From Bacillota bacterium (GTDB lineage Bacteria; Bacillota; Clostridia; Acetivibrionales; JAEZXR01), in assembly GCA_023419605.1 (NCBI GenBank), contig JAEZXR010000020.1, positions 1-64,000 of the forward strand: a DNA stretch of 64,000 bases, in the 5' to 3' direction. Positions 49,001-56,000 of this stretch are shown piece after piece. A program made the translations under genes and the position numbers. The notes beneath the pieces were generated by a model. That model was not told the origin of the DNA. It was given only the letters and a program-made list of their open reading frames with translations, and searched no databases. Positions within the stretch are counted from its first letter, which is position 1; each line of letters begins with the position of its first letter.

Positions 49001-49863
49001 CCAGCCTTCACTGTGAGCAGGAAAATGATTATATCAACTGGAAGGAAAGCCCGTTTTACGTAAATAAAACAGCCCGGCCCTGGACGAAGAGCGGTAAAAG
49101 ATGCCTGACAGGTGCAGTCAGCTCCTTCGGAATGAGCGGAACCAATGTTCATATGGTGCTTCAAAGCTATTCTGCCGGAAAAGCTGAAGCGCCCATAGAG
49201 CGGCTTCCCTACTACCTGCTGGCACTGTCAGCAAAGACACAGGAGGCCTTGCAGGAGAAGATCGAGGATATGGCGGCAGTGTTGGAAAATAAGGATTTGC
49301 AAGAGCATGACCTGTATAAGATCAGCTACACCCTTTTGGAAGGACGGCAGAATTTTAGCTGCCGTTATGCGGTGGTAGTCAAGGACAGGGAAAATGCAGC
49401 CTACGTATTGAAGCAGACCCAAAGGAAGGAAAAGCCGCCTAACTGCTTCCTGGGAAAGGTTCCTCGTGATTTTACGGCACAAAAAATGATGCAGCTGTAT
49501 GTGGAGGATATGCTGAAGCAAAGCTGGTCCTGCCTCGAGGATACGAACAAATACAAGGAAATACTGTATGCTTTGGCCGACCTGTACTGTCAGGGCTATG
49601 AGATTTCCTGGGAGCAATTGTTCGGAGGAATAAAGCATCAGCGTGTAAGCCTGCCGTCCTATCCCTTTTCAAGGGAACACTACTGGATACCGGAGGGTGA
49701 GAAAGCCGTAACAGATTCCAGGAAAAGCGATACTCAATGGAATGAGGCCTTTTATGCGGATTTGATCGATAAAGTGATGGATGACAAAGTCGATGTAGAC
49801 ACTGCCAGTCAAAAGGTGAAAAACCACATCAGGCTAAAAAGAAGTGCTACTGCCGGGAGGTAA
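29611..49863 (+). CDS. Trans-AT polyketide synthase 2 (end of M3, M4 to M7, KS of M8)
   Basis: A 6750-residue megasynthase. Domains by residue: MT 1-360 and ACP3 (Ser435); KS4 543-985 (Cys718, His853), ACP4 (Ser1257); KS5 1346-1770 (Cys1510), DH5 (His1988, Asp2162), KR5 (Tyr2628), MT5 2750-3115, ACP5 (Ser3219); KS6 3325-3748 (Cys3483), DH6 (His3961, Asp4134), KR6 (Tyr4552), ACP6 (Ser4719); KS7 4815-5252 (Cys4991), KR7 (Tyr5852), ACP7 (Ser6008); KS8 6104-6525 (Cys6265); C-terminal docking segment about 6700-6750. It begins inside module 3 and ends after the KS of module 8. The ATG at 29611 overlaps the PKS1 stop and has AGGGGG 8 bases upstream. No AT or ER is present. Confidence 0.95.
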   Translation: MMKKMDELLCKLLFCQLQFLGLFSEKKFVLSHLTEKINWRGFYTRWLEESLEALARNNYLVREGASFCVAATVPVDITSAWGEWERQKATWLENPDMKARVALVEATLRALPEILTGKVPATDIIFPGSSMRLVEGIYTHNRDADFFNEVVADTVAAFIEARIKQNSSSKLRIIEMGAGTGGTARVVLQKLQPYGDFIEEYCYTDVSRAFLMHAEKEYGPQNPYLTYKLFNVELPVDGQGIGEGGYDIAIAANVLHATRDIRQTLRNVKAVLQKNGLLLINELSSNTLFTHLTFGLLEGWWLYEDAVLRIPGCPALYPATWKAVLESEGYQSVCFPAQEEHELGQQVIVAESDGIIRQKQQPLPKREAVTVERQDKKTINRNLPQKERLQEQDAIDQELCDKSTAYFKKLVSEIFKIQYDRIDSSEPLESYGIDSILVVQLNNALQKVFEDISSTLFFEYQTIDALVGYFIKNRKDALIKLVGLDGCEENNDREEIPDDDTVPSDVAEAAGKPAFKPELRKSGRRTPTVDCRIKAEENESPLEPIAIIGMSGRYPQAKNLDEYWENLKAGKDCLTEIPPERWSLEGFYNPDVHEAVAQGKSYCKVGGFMDGFADFDPLFFNISPQDAMYMDPQERIFLEECWKALEDAGYTRKELSEQFGGRVGVFAGVTRIGYSLYAPEVWKKGDRNFPRTSFSSVANRVSYHFNLHGPSLPVDTMCSSSLTAVHEACKYLLQLECEMAIAGGVNLYLHPLGYTDLCANRMISADGRVRSFGKGATGFVPGEGVGVIILKRLSRAIEDNDHIYAVVRGTNINHGGKTNGFTIPNPHVQAELIRTALDKAGINARTVSYMEAHGAGTDLGDPIEITGLTQAFSKDTADTGYCTLGAVKSNLGHLEGAAGIAGLTKVLLQLKHRKLVPSLHAKERNPNIDFDKTPFTVQQELADWKRPVVEINGERKEYPRIAGVSAFGAGGSNAHVIVEEYIPEACEKAPMAVNHRNPAIVVLSAKNETRLREQVQQLLTAVRDHKINDDCLAEATYTLQVGREGMDMRLATIAGTVRELEEKLQGFLDGRDGIMDLYTDSVKRNKETLAALTGDEEMQETVEKWIKRKKYRKIIELWVKGLNFDWKKMYGHNKPARISLPTYPFARERFWLPEIYQKSGDGINNGAIMAGGQEDESGIQEDEKNREGSFLENKQEYTVNIPEAANMPGRGRRSEMMGLSVKQCLEWDLKEQTSQLLSISRDQIDIDENFIHMGFNSIHAAKFSAQLAGHFGCKVPPSVFFGYPTVAKLVKYYITEHKERVERFYQEDTGRKVTDQNSKTPTAAAVRQESRKPGAAVGSIPQNLQEPIAIIGMSGRFPGCRNIDEMWTALETGQDMVKEIPEDRFDWRKYYGDPLKQPGTINCTGFGSVPGVREFDPLFFEISPLEAEIMDPRQRLLLQEAWKALEDAGYGKSQIRSNKIGMFVGVEEGDYYRITKDKANVASHHNGILAARLAYFLDLSGPVMAINTACSSALTAAYQACLSLRNGECDTAIVGGVNLLFTPDAFIEMCQAGMMSNDGKCFAFDKRANGMVSAEAAVAVVLKRLSKAEADGDPIYAVIRGCGINYDGKTNGITAPNGVAQTNLLKSVYDQYKIDPEEIEYIVAHGTGTKLGDPIEVNALYDAFKGYTNKQRYCALTSTKTNFGHTLGVSGLVSLVGLVQAIRHETIPASLNCQEENDYIDWEASPFYVNKAKKPWKKQSGKNLLGAVSAFGMSGTNVHMVVQGIMDETTETPPVLPPYYLLVLSAKTQEALQERIYDIIAVLENKALQEQDLYKISYTLLEGRQHFHHRCAVVAGSAQNAVYILKQAGNKEKLPNLFHGKVPHDHTVQKVMEQYAQDMLGESLLLQEDKDKYKDILCALADLYCQGYDLEWGQLFGDSKPRRVNLPTYPFSRENYWFSGTADSGANRKLMEAPQASLHPLLHQNTSNLSEQRFTSTFTGQEFFLADHVVKEQKVLPGVAYLEMARAAVEHATGDTAGGQFGIHLKNIIWARRIEVDHQPVKVQIGLYPEENGEISYVIYTGSGDEGAETEMCSQGSAVICALEEAPVLDIKALQAQCEAWENISSQRCYEVYREAGIQYGPAHQGVAKVYAGGGQILAKLQLPSAVSATQGQFVLHPSLMDAALQSTIWLMVGSGNRRPFLPFALDELHIYGGCTAEMWAYIRYSDGSKAGDKVERLDITLCDVNGRICVNMLGFSTRAMEGGFQTSDGLGSMTPGTAAALVAENLLLSFVWDTAAIERSQPFPSIADKVVIIGGTEAEIDTIRQVYPEALVLALEFRDTIGTLAQKLQTCGSIDHIVWIAPGNCLNSMEGDLLIESQEQGAIKAFRTVKALLDIGYGDRELGWTIITTQAQAVLKNDWVDPADASLHGFAGSMAKEYMNWKVRLIDLEDGCDWPAADIFTLPADPQGNSFAYRGMEWYRQQLVPFQPLHTEQTKYRTGGTYVVIGGAGGIGEVWSEYMVKAYRAQIIWIGRRQKDEAIQAKLDRLAALGPAPLYMAADAADRQALQKAYEEIKQQYSQVNGVVHSAVVLSDQSLSKMTEEQFRRVLSSKVDVSVHMAQVFQNEPLDFAMFFSSTQSLSRSPGQSNYASGCTFKDAFAQRLSKEWTCAVKVMNWGYWGSVGVVAAKPYRDRMEEAGVGSTEPEEGMEALERLLSSSVDQLALVKFTKLQAMTGINMEERFAAYPESIPSTIPDVRDVIQPELKWGEMNRQVKEMESHLSRLLWGQLQSMGMFEEKQQPLSDLSAKMGCKAPYDRWLEESIEILARNHYLTIEGKSCAVVDTVPLDMAAEWRDWSVYKGLWILNSDMKGQALLAEAVLTALPEILTGKVSAADVMFPDSSIELVEGIYKNNTVADYFNKALGNTLTAYMEARLKQDPAAQIRIIEIGAGTGGTGLMLFRQLQPYRDHIKEYCYTDISEEFLLHAQKEHGPETPYLTYKIFNPGESAAGQHMDADGYDVVITAHALHAAKNIRQTLRNVKEVLKKNGLLLLKELGSNLLFNHITFGLLEGWWRYEDPELRIPGCPGLYPDTWKMLLENEGFRSVFFTVPQAHEFGQQVIAAESDGMVRQKHPFKPTVIPSEEKADFTPVSTIPEIKTPQRKPMNMAAAAKTVVRTVDTSPVKKQQVPKQGAAIKQQREISQDLLKVKSTDFIKNLVGETLRVPVDRIDSHEPLEKYGIDSILVVQLTNALRKVFDNISSTLLFEYQTIDVLVEHFMESQRARLMELAGLEEQQSYETPSGEAADASSYAIEDIGLPAHTVKIPGQSRRFLSFGGAGNEKAQIPTYGVRDIAIIGLSGRYPQAENVNEFWKNIKEGKNCITEIPKDRWDWREYYHEEKGKKGKIYAKYGGFLKEIDKFDSLFFKISPKEAEMLDPQERLFLETVYESIEDAGYTPGTLGDSRKVGVFVGVMNANYTMGAVYWAIANRVSYTFNFQGPSIAVDTACSSSLTAIHLAVESLRSGTCECAVAGGVNLIVDPFQYLKLTMMTMLSSGDRCKAFGEGGDGFVDGEGVGAILLKPLEKAIADGDQIYGVIKGSMVNAGGKTNGFTVPNPNAQSQLVAEAFQRAGVNAGTISYIEAHGTGTSLGDPIEISGLTRAFEQDTKKRQFCSIGSVKSNIGHLESAAGIAGVTKVLLQMKHCMLVPSLHSSKLNSNIDFIDSPFVVQQELEEWKRPVIDGEEVPRRAGISSFGAGGANAHVVIEEYIPESRVRPHITVTPQDPAIIVLSAKEEEQLKALVQRLLEEIRQGRYSDADLGNMAYTFQVGREAMEERLSLVAASVKELEGKLKGFLGGHTVNGTVYRGQMKQNKGTLDVLMDEEMQETIEKWFQNKKYAKLTELWAKGLTFDWNRLYHGSKPCRISLPTYPFAKERHWLSEYKAEPASGSTAASAAVIHPLLHQNTSDIYGLKFSSRFTGQEFFLADHIVKGQNVLPGVAYLEMVRAAVDKAVGDLKEQGGSIRLRNIIWVRPIVSEGQPVQVHTGIYPEEDDTMSFEIYSGSEISGQKPVIHSQGIVELYMPEEIPILDITALQEQCSRDVISSFQCYEAYGRIGMDYGPGHRGVEKIYIGQAQVLAKLSLPSSVTGTQNGFVLHPSIMDSALHASIGLVISSGINKLMLPFALDELEILGNSTEEMWAYIRYSNGSDAGDKMVKTDIDLCNAEGVVCTRWKGLTSRAMEGEAGIIAQKGTLLFEPIWKEQAAVGISGLPSFAEHVVILCEAENIYRESIETRMKGVRCIYLQPEQEEIDGRFRDYAIHVFDEIRDILKRKHTGKVLVQLVAVMQKEQQLFAGLSGMLKTAQLENPKLLVQMIGMDTWKDTGAVIEKLIENSMSPTDNRIQYQAGKRYTAGWRELAEPKEADGILWKDGGIYLITGGAGGLGLIFAKEIADRTKNITLILTGRSRLSADIQARLGELKRVGARVEYRQMDVTRKEDVFDLISSIQEEFGELNGIIHSAGVIRDNYIIKKTREELQEVLAPKVSGLVNLDEASCDIPLDFFITFSSAAGCVGNPGQVDYSAANAFMDAYAVYRASKGRNGRMLSVNWPLWKEGGMHIDPQMEKVWESMGVAAIETPAGIHALYKALASGREQVMVVEGEFDRIREALLGQSLRSEASKTETVKGPITAALKAAPAVWENKTVTGAVQGSIREKAVHYLKNLLSSVINLSADRIDAEAPMDKYGIDSIMIMQMTNQLENTFGSLPKTLFFEYQSIQALTGYFLEAYHDQLVELMGLGEEETARDINIPAFKEVPLKPVFTNRRLPRFAVPPSRTETSKAADRMDIAIIGMSGRYPQARNIREFWKNLRDGRDCIVEIPKDRWDHSLYFDEDKNAPGKTYSKWGGFIEDVDRFDPMFFNISPREAEIMDPQERLFLQCVYETLEDAGYTRDALGTGQDFAGEGNVGVFVGVMYEEYPLYGAQEQVLGSPLVLSGSPASIANRVSYFCNFHGPSMAVDTMCSSSLTAIHLACQNLQRGSCELAVAGGVNVSIHPNKYLMLGLGKFVSSKGLCESFGQGGDGYVPGEGVGAVLLKPLSKAVADGDHIYGVIKGTAINHGGKTNGYSVPNPNAQAGVIERALKEAGIDPRTVSYMEAHGTGTSLGDPIEIAGLSKAFKKHTQDKQFCAIGSAKSNIGHCESAAGIAGLAKVLLQMKHGQLVPSLHSEVLNPNIDFINSPFVVQQELTEWKRPVMNGVEIPRRAGISSFGAGGANGHIVIEEYSMRREERPAFTVTQQNPAIIVLSAKNEEQLKTQVQQLLDVMGDGQYTDACLADMAYTLQVGREAMEERLGLFAGSIKELEEKLRSFAAGKNEIADLYRGHAKQNKGMTSVFTMDEEMQETVEKWIQRKKYGKLLELWVNGLALDWNRLYDHQKPHRISLPTYPFSKERYWAPTALISPTSFNLKEGTASDFVRANQWELPAEERFADMDSYEADSQSVGRIQAQEDFEVMAFAEGWQEQVLQDTPAKGIKTLVCMLSDPGNQQAVVEVLQNIDQEIRVVFISQKADDGEQSNPVYGIARNERSAYVDVFSSIRDAYGKVDAILYLWPLEDPGCIRDYSGIVYILQGIAAAKLKTGRILTAGQFDGLPDRCYLESLVGFERSMGLVLPNTQFAVMIQETRGQKAGKTEIQAWMRKLWAELQTAKAQSVLYKEGKRYVYGVWPQSVRPGNNPMKAGGTYFITGGCGGIGFLFAKHFAKTYHANLILSGRSPMDPDKQSKINELEALGSKVMYIQADVCDSREMKKGLNEANKHFGGIHGVIHAAGLTDSQSILDKEMEDFERVIAPKIKGTLTLDELLAEEPLDFLCYFSSSAAILGDFGTCDYAVGNRFQMAYAYHRNGKLPGKPVVINWPLWKEGGMGFTDASHAEMYLKSSGQRILEAQEGIEIFEQVLSQGHTQCLVVSGQRSRVHRFLGLSGERPSAPVAMAASTMGKGRREALRGLTVEQCLEWDLKEQAGKVLKISRDRMEADRNLADFGFDSVSLAEFAARLTQHYGIEITPALFFGHSTLEQLCKYFSTEHKKAITEFYREDGADQSIPRRIPAKTGHRRQEPARVPKGQVLNIPQSAAPSIAEPIAIIGMSGRFPGARNIDEMWRILAEGRNVVTEIPPERFDWRKYYGDPVKEPGKINCKWMGSVPGVSEFDPLFFEISPREAELMDPRQRLLLQESWKALEDAGYGSAQIGSSRIGMYVGVEEGDYQLLVKDKGSITSNHTAILASRLAYYLNLSGPVLAINTACSSGLAAAHQACLSLRSGECDTAIAAGVSLILTHESFAMMSQAGMLSGDGRCYAFDKRANGMVPGEAVAAVVLKPLSKAEADGDSIYAVIHGSGMNYDGKTNGITAPNGVAQANLLKTVYDQYKINPEAIEYIVTHGTGTKLGDPIEVNALNDAFKSYTKKQGYCALTSTKTNFGHTLAASGLVSLISLVQAFKHETIPASLHCEQENDYINWKESPFYVNKTARPWTKSGKRCLTGAVSSFGMSGTNVHMVLQSYSAGKAEAPIERLPYYLLALSAKTQEALQEKIEDMAAVLENKDLQEHDLYKISYTLLEGRQNFSCRYAVVVKDRENAAYVLKQTQRKEKPPNCFLGKVPRDFTAQKMMQLYVEDMLKQSWSCLEDTNKYKEILYALADLYCQGYEISWEQLFGGIKHQRVSLPSYPFSREHYWIPEGEKAVTDSRKSDTQWNEAFYADLIDKVMDDKVDVDTASQKVKNHIRLKRSATAGR
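31240..33530 (+). other. Module 4: KS-ACP without reductive domains
   Basis: KS4 has DTMCSSSLTAVHEA and an altered His motif, EAHGAGT. After the LPTYPFARERFWLP linker only about 60 low-complexity residues separate it from the ACP. The ACP resembles that of module 7 (QCLEWDLKEQ in both) but its phosphopantetheine motif is GFNSI, Asn replacing Asp. If active, the module leaves a beta-keto group. Confidence 0.75.
33643..39415 (+). other. Module 5: KS-DH-KR-MT-ACP
   Basis: KS5 belongs to the INTACSSALTAAYQACLS subtype shared with KS8. DH5 reads HVVKEQKVLPG, Glu replacing the conserved Gly; HPSLMDAALQ keeps the Asp. KR5 has SNYASGCTFKDAFA. MT5 has EIGAGTGGTG and the ACP has KYGIDSILVVQ. An alpha-methylated unit is expected; dehydration is uncertain. 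Confidence 0.8.
39586..43915 (+). other. Module 6: KS-DH-KR-ACP
   Basis: KS6 has DTACSSSLTAIHLAVESL. DH6 has HIVKGQNVLPG and HPSIMDSALH, and KR6 has VDYSAANAFMDAYA and AGVIRDN. The ACP has KYGIDSIMIMQ. All catalytic residues are present, so a double bond is expected. Confidence 0.85.
44053..47780 (+). other. Module 7: KS-KR-ACP
   Basis: KS7 has DTMCSSSLTAIHLACQNL and is close to KS10. No DH lies after the LPTYPFSKERYW linker. KR7 is of another type than the other KRs here: FSSSAAILGDFGTCDYAVGN, with Tyr5852 and Asn in place. The ACP has FGFDSVSLAEF. A beta-hydroxyl is expected. Confidence 0.8.
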
Positions 49864-52800
49864 GGTATGGGAGATTTTATACGGAATATTTTTTACGAAC
49901 TTAAAAACAAGCGGCTTTCGAAAGCAGAAGCCCTTGAATGGATACGCCTGCATGAAACCGGGATCAATATGCAGGCGGAAGCCGCTGCCGGTACGCCGGC
50001 CCAGCCGCTGGTGGGAAGCATAAGGATGGTTCCGGTATGGGATGCAGTTCCAGCGGGTCAGGAAAAGACCTTTCCTGACTTTACCGAAAGGATTGCAATC
50101 GCCGGAGGAAGCACGGATGGCAGGAATGCTGTAAAGCAGTATTACCCGGAGGCCCAGGTGCTGGATATCCAGCCGGGAGACAGCATTGAAGTTATCGCTG
50201 GAAAGATAGGAATTGGTGGTTGGCTGGACCATATTATATGGACGGTGCCCTACAAGGATATAAAATCTGCGGAGGAGGGTGCGTTGATTGAAGAACAGAA
50301 CAACGGTGTTCTCCAGGTTTTCAGGATTATGAAAGCCCTCCTCCGCCTGGGCTATAGCGGCAGGAATTTGGGTTGGACTGTAGTAACCGTACAATCCCAG
50401 CCGATTCATAAAAATGATGTTGTAAACCCGGCTCATGCCAGTATTCATGGGCTGATGGGTTCAATAGCCAAGGAGTATCCGAACTGGAAGGTAAGGCTTG
50501 TTGATGTGGAAGCCAAAAGTGACTGGCCCCTATCGCAAATATTTGCTCTGCCCACAGACAGCCGCGGTCGTGCCTGGGTCTACAGAAGGAAGGAATGGTA
50601 CAGGCAGCAGTTGATTCCAATGGGCGAAATCCAGGTTGCCCCCACGCTGTACAAGACCGGAGGCGTATATGTGGTAATCGGAGGTGCCGGCAACATTGGA
50701 GAAGTGTGGAGCGAATACATGATCCGGACGTATCAGGCTCAAATTGTTTGGCTCGGCCGCCGTGAACCGAATGAGGCGATTTCGGCAAAGCTGGAGCGAC
50801 TTGGCGCTTTAGGGCCGGCTCCCCGCTACATCATGGCGGATGCTGCCGATAAAAGAGCTTTAGGGCAAGCCTATAAAGAGATAAAACAGAAATATCCGCA
50901 TATTAACGGAGTCGTTCACTCGGCCATGGCATTCTCCGAGCAAAGCTTGGAAGAACTGGAGGAGACGGAGTTCCGGTCGGTACTTTCGGCAAAGGTGGAT
51001 GTGAGCGTACATTTAGCCCAGGTATTTAATAAGGAACCCCTTGACTTCATCCTGTTTTTCTCTTCTATCATCGCATTTATAAAGAATGTAAAGCAGGGCC
51101 ATTATGCTTCGGGCTGTACTTTTAAGGATGCTTTTGCACACATGCTTTCACAGGAAAGGGACTGCAAAGTCAAGGTGATGAACTGGGGTTACTGGAGCAA
51201 TGCCGAAATAGAGGCCTTCAAGCATCAGGAGCAGCCGGAGCCATCCTATCGCAGGCTGGCACAGATAGGCATTGGTCTGATAGAGCCTCCGGAAGCTGTT
51301 GAAGCACTGGAGATGCTCCTTTCGGGACCGGTAAATCAGATTGCTCTGATGAAGACCACAAAGCCGCTGGCCGTGGAAGGAATGAATGTAGAGGAAAACC
51401 TTGCAATCTATCCCGAAATTCTTTCCTCCAGCATAAAAAACATGAAAGCCCATATTCCGGCATATGATATCAGGATTCAGACCATGAAATCCAATATAAG
51501 CCCGCAAAGAAACGAGATGTACGCTCTTTTGTGCAAACTGCTCTGGGTTCAATTGCGGGCTATGGGGTTGTTTACCGAAAATGAATTCTCTATAGACAGT
51601 CTTAAAATAAAAGCCGGATTGAATAATTTATATGACCGGTGGCTGGAGGAGAGCATAGCGGTTCTGGAGAGGAATGACTATATTTATCGCGATGGAAACT
51701 CATGGGTTGTAAGGGATACTGTTCCCGTAGACAGGGACACGGTCTGGGGGGAGTGGAAGGAAAAAAAGGCTCTATGGCTGGAAAATCCGGATATGAAAGC
51801 CCATGTGATTTTGGTGGAGTCGGTTCTTTTGGCTCTACCTGAAATTCTTACGGGAAAAGTACCTGCCACCGATATTATGTTCCCCCGTTCTTCCATGGAA
51901 CTGGTGGAAGGAATATACAAAAACAATGCAGTTTCGGATTACTTTAATGAAGTACTTGCAGATACTGCAGCTGCGTATATCGCGGAGCGGCTTAAGCACG
52001 AACCGGATGCACAGGTCCGGATTCTGGAAATCGGTGCGGGAACCGGAGGAACCAGTGCAATGGTTTTCCGGAAACTTCACTCTTTAAGGGCGCATATAGA
52101 GGAATATTGCTACACGGATATTTCCAAAGCGTTTTTATTGCATGCGGAAAAAGCGTTTGGACCTAATAATCCCTATTTGACCTATAAGATTTTTGATATA
52201 GAGCAACCTGCGGCTTTGCAGGGTATTGATGCAGGCGGATATGACATTGTAATTGCAGCCAATGTGCTGCACGCCACAAAAAATATCCGCCGGACACTGC
52301 GTAATGCCAAAGCTGCTTTGAAGAGCAAGGGCTTGCTTCTATTGAATGAAATTAGCGGAAGCGCCTTGTTTACACACCTGACCTTCGGCCTTTTGGAAGG
52401 GTGGTGGCTGTATGAGGATGCATCACTGCGCATTCCGGGCTGTCCCGGACTGTCTTCTGAAATATGGCGGGAGGTATTGGAAGAGGAAGGATGTAGCTGT
52501 GCCTTCTTTCCGGCAGGGAGCGCGCATGAAATATTCGGCCAGCAGATTATAGCTGCCGAAAGTGATGGAATTGTCCGGCAGGGAAAACACCTCAAACCGG
52601 GCGTAAAGTCCGTAAACCGGAGCAAAGCTCCGAGGGCGGATGTCCCACAGTCCACCGGCAGAGCTCAACAGTGGCAAATAAGAAAAACACAGAATACTCC
52701 ACTGCCGGCAACAAAGAGAATTCAAAAAAATGACAGCGTAACAGACTCAATGGTAGAGGAGCATGTCAGAAGGTCTATTATTGAAAAATTGGCGGATTCA

Positions 52801-53000
52801 TTAAAAGTAGAAACAGAGTTGATAGAGGTTGACGAACCCTTTTCAGAATACGGATTGGATTCCATTATGGGAGTCAATCTGGTTCAGGTCCTCAACCAGG
52901 CTTTATCCATTGAATTACAGACCACATGCCTGTTTGAATACAGTACGGTTGATCAGCTGACGGCCTATGTCCTTTCTCAGTACAAGGATATAATCGCATC
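47920..53000 (+). other. Module 8, split over two proteins: KS | KR-MT-ACP
   Basis: KS8 (INTACSSGLAAAHQACLS) ends PKS2 and is followed by a helical tail (FYADLIDKVMDDKVDV). PKS3 opens with a similar docking-like helix pair (YELKNKRLSKAEALEWI), then KR8 (GHYASGCTFKDAFA), MT8 (EIGAGTGGTS) and an ACP with EYGLDSIMG. There is no DH, so an alpha-methyl beta-hydroxy unit is expected. In KR8 the usual Asp of the LxD position is Glu (FSE). Confidence 0.78.
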
Positions 53001-56000
53001 GGCATTGAGACAGGATGAAAGGCAAAAGCTGTCTGAGGGCTATAGGGTCCAGGGCATCGAAGAGGTACTTACGGTAAATCCCGCCCCCAAACGGTTTTTA
53101 AGAAAAAGGACGGCTGTTAAGCCTTGCGGCGGAGAAATAGAAGATAGCCGCAGAGAATTTACGGAAAAAGATGACATTGCCGTTATTGGTATGGCAGGAC
53201 AGTTCCCCGATGCCGAAGATACGGATATATTCTGGCAAAACCTGATGAAAGGGCATGATGCGGTTCACCGGCTCCCAGCCAGGTATCTGGAGGATGCATG
53301 GGACATGGGCAGTACGAAAATACCCGTGAAGGACTATTACAAATGGGGAGGCATTTTAGAAGGCCGGGATTACTTTGATCCATTGTTCTTTAACATTTCT
53401 CCCAAGGAAGCGGAATCCATGAACCCCCACCAGCGGCTGATTCTCCAGGAAAGCTGGAAGGCACTGGAGGATGCCGGCTATAACCCGAAAAAGCTGTCGG
53501 ATTCCCAGGTGGGCGTGTTTATAGGCGCTGAACCAAGCCGCTATTTTTATGAGTCCTTTACGGGTTCTTCCGATGCCCTTGTTGCCTCCCGCCTGTCGTA
53601 TTATCTGGATTTGAAGGGGCCTGCATTTGTGGTAAACACCGGCTGTTCGTCATCGGCTGTTGCAATCCATCTGGCCTGTGAAAGCTTAAAAAATAACGAG
53701 TCTTCCATAGCACTGGCAGGAGGCGTTTTTGCAAATCTAAGCCCCAGCGGCCTGATGGTATTGGCGGATATTGGAATGCTTTCTCCCACAGGCAAGTGCA
53801 ATACCTTCGATGAATCGGCGGATGGCACGGTTTTGTCCGAAGGGGTGGGCGTTGTGGTATTGAAAAAGCTTACGGAGGCTGTCGCCCATGGAGATCATAT
53901 CTATGGAGTTATTAAAGGATCGGGTCTGAATCAGGATGGAGCCAGTAACGGCATCACCGCGCCCAACGGAGTGGCACAGGAGATGTTGATCAGCAGCGTT
54001 TACAAACGCCACAACATAAATCCTGAGGATATAACCTATGTAGAAGCGCATGGAACAGGAACCAAATTGGGCGATCCTATAGAAACAAACGCCCTTATAC
54101 GTGCCTTTAAGCAGTTTACCCATCGAGAAGGATATTGCAGCATAGGAAGCGTAAAGTCATACATAGGGCATACTTCTGCCGCAGCCGGGGTAATCGGCTT
54201 AATTAAAATCCTATTATCAATCCGGCATAATAAGATACCGGGCTTGATCAACTTTACAAAATTGAACCCTTTCATTGATTTAAAGGGCTCTGCTTTTTAT
54301 GTGAGTACCGGAATTTCGGAATGGAAGTCAAAAAATCAAAAGCCTTTGACGGCCGCCTTGAATTCCTTTGGGCATAGCGGTACAAATGTGCATATTGTGG
54401 TTCAGGAATACATTCCCGCTGCTCCTGTGGCAATGCCTGCTCAATCTGTTGGGAATGAGGGCGGTGACGTTCTCATTCCCCTTTCTGCAAGGAATAGGGA
54501 GCGACTCCGGGACTATGCACAAAAGCTTCAAAGGTATTTGAAGAAAACCGCTCAAAGGGAGAACGGACCTATCGGCATTGCGAGCGGAAGCCTGCAGGAA
54601 ATTGCTTATACCCTTCAAACAGGACGGGAAGCCATGGAAGAAAGGGTTGTATTTCTGGTCGGGAGCACTCCTGAATTGATTGCAAAGCTGGGAATGTTTC
54701 TGGAAGGTAAAGAGGAGCTTGAAAATTATTGGTGCGGACAAGTCAAACAGGGTAAAAACACCATTGGTCTCTTTGCTTCGGATGAAGAAATGCAGGAGGT
54801 GGTTCAAAAATGGATTGCCAGGGGGAAGCTGAAAAAAATTGCAGAATTATGGACACAGGGCTTTCCACTGGAGTGGGAGCAGCTTTATGAGGGGAAGAAA
54901 ATCAAACGTATTCCTCTGCCTGTGTATCCTTTCGCAAAGGAACGCTATTGGGCGGCAGAGGCAGGAACCAGGGAAGGCTGCATAAACACGCAGGCAGCAG
55001 CAAATCTCCATCCTCTGCTGCATCAAAACACCTCGGACCTTTCGGAACAGAGGTTTACTTCCACCTTTACCGGGCAAGAGTTCTTCCTGTCGGACCATAT
55101 TGTAAAGGGACGGAGAATGCTGCCAGGAGTGGCATACCTTGAAATGGCCAGGGCAGCGGTAGAGCAGGCAGCAGGGGTTCTTGCGGATAACAAGCCCATA
55201 ATCCAACTTAAGAATATAATTTGGGCCAGACCCATTGTCGTAGCGGATAAGCCTGTGAGGGTACATATAGGGCTGTATCCGGAGGTAAACGGAGAGATAG
55301 CCTATGAAATATACAGTGAGCCCCAAGAGGCTGATGCAGAGCCGACTGTACACAGTCAGGGAACAGTGCTGCTGAACACGCCTGTGAAAGCTCCGGCTCT
55401 GGACATTATAGATATAAGGGAGCAATGCAGTAAAAGCAGTGCTACAGCAGGGCAATGCTATGAGGCTTTCAAAGGGGCAGGCATAGAGTATGGCCCTGGG
55501 CACAGGGGGATTGAGGAAATCTATGTGGGAGACGGCCAGGTACTGGCTAAACTAACCCTGCCAGCAGATGTTTCATCAACCAGGGAACAATACATACTGC
55601 ATCCCAGCATAATGGATTCGGCATTGCAAGCGCCCATAGGGCTGGCCCTGGGCGGCAGTGCTTCAGATAGCGGTGAAGCAGTTCTACAACCGTATTTGCC
55701 CTTCGCCTTGCAGCAACTGGAGATATTCGGGGAATGCACTTCGGCCATGTGGGTGCATGTACGGTACAGCGAGGGCAGCAAAGCAGGAGATAAGCTGCAA
55801 AAGCTGGATATGGATCTATGTGACCAACACGGAAATATCCGTGTGCGCATGAAAGGATTTTCTTCCAGAGCGTTGGAAGAAGAAGCAGGTTTTCCGGATG
55901 TGCCCGGCAATTTCATGCTTGAACCTTCCTGGAGAGAAAAGCCTGTGGTCAAGGGAACGGCAGCAGCTGGATACGCCAGGCGTCTGGTAATCCTATGCGG

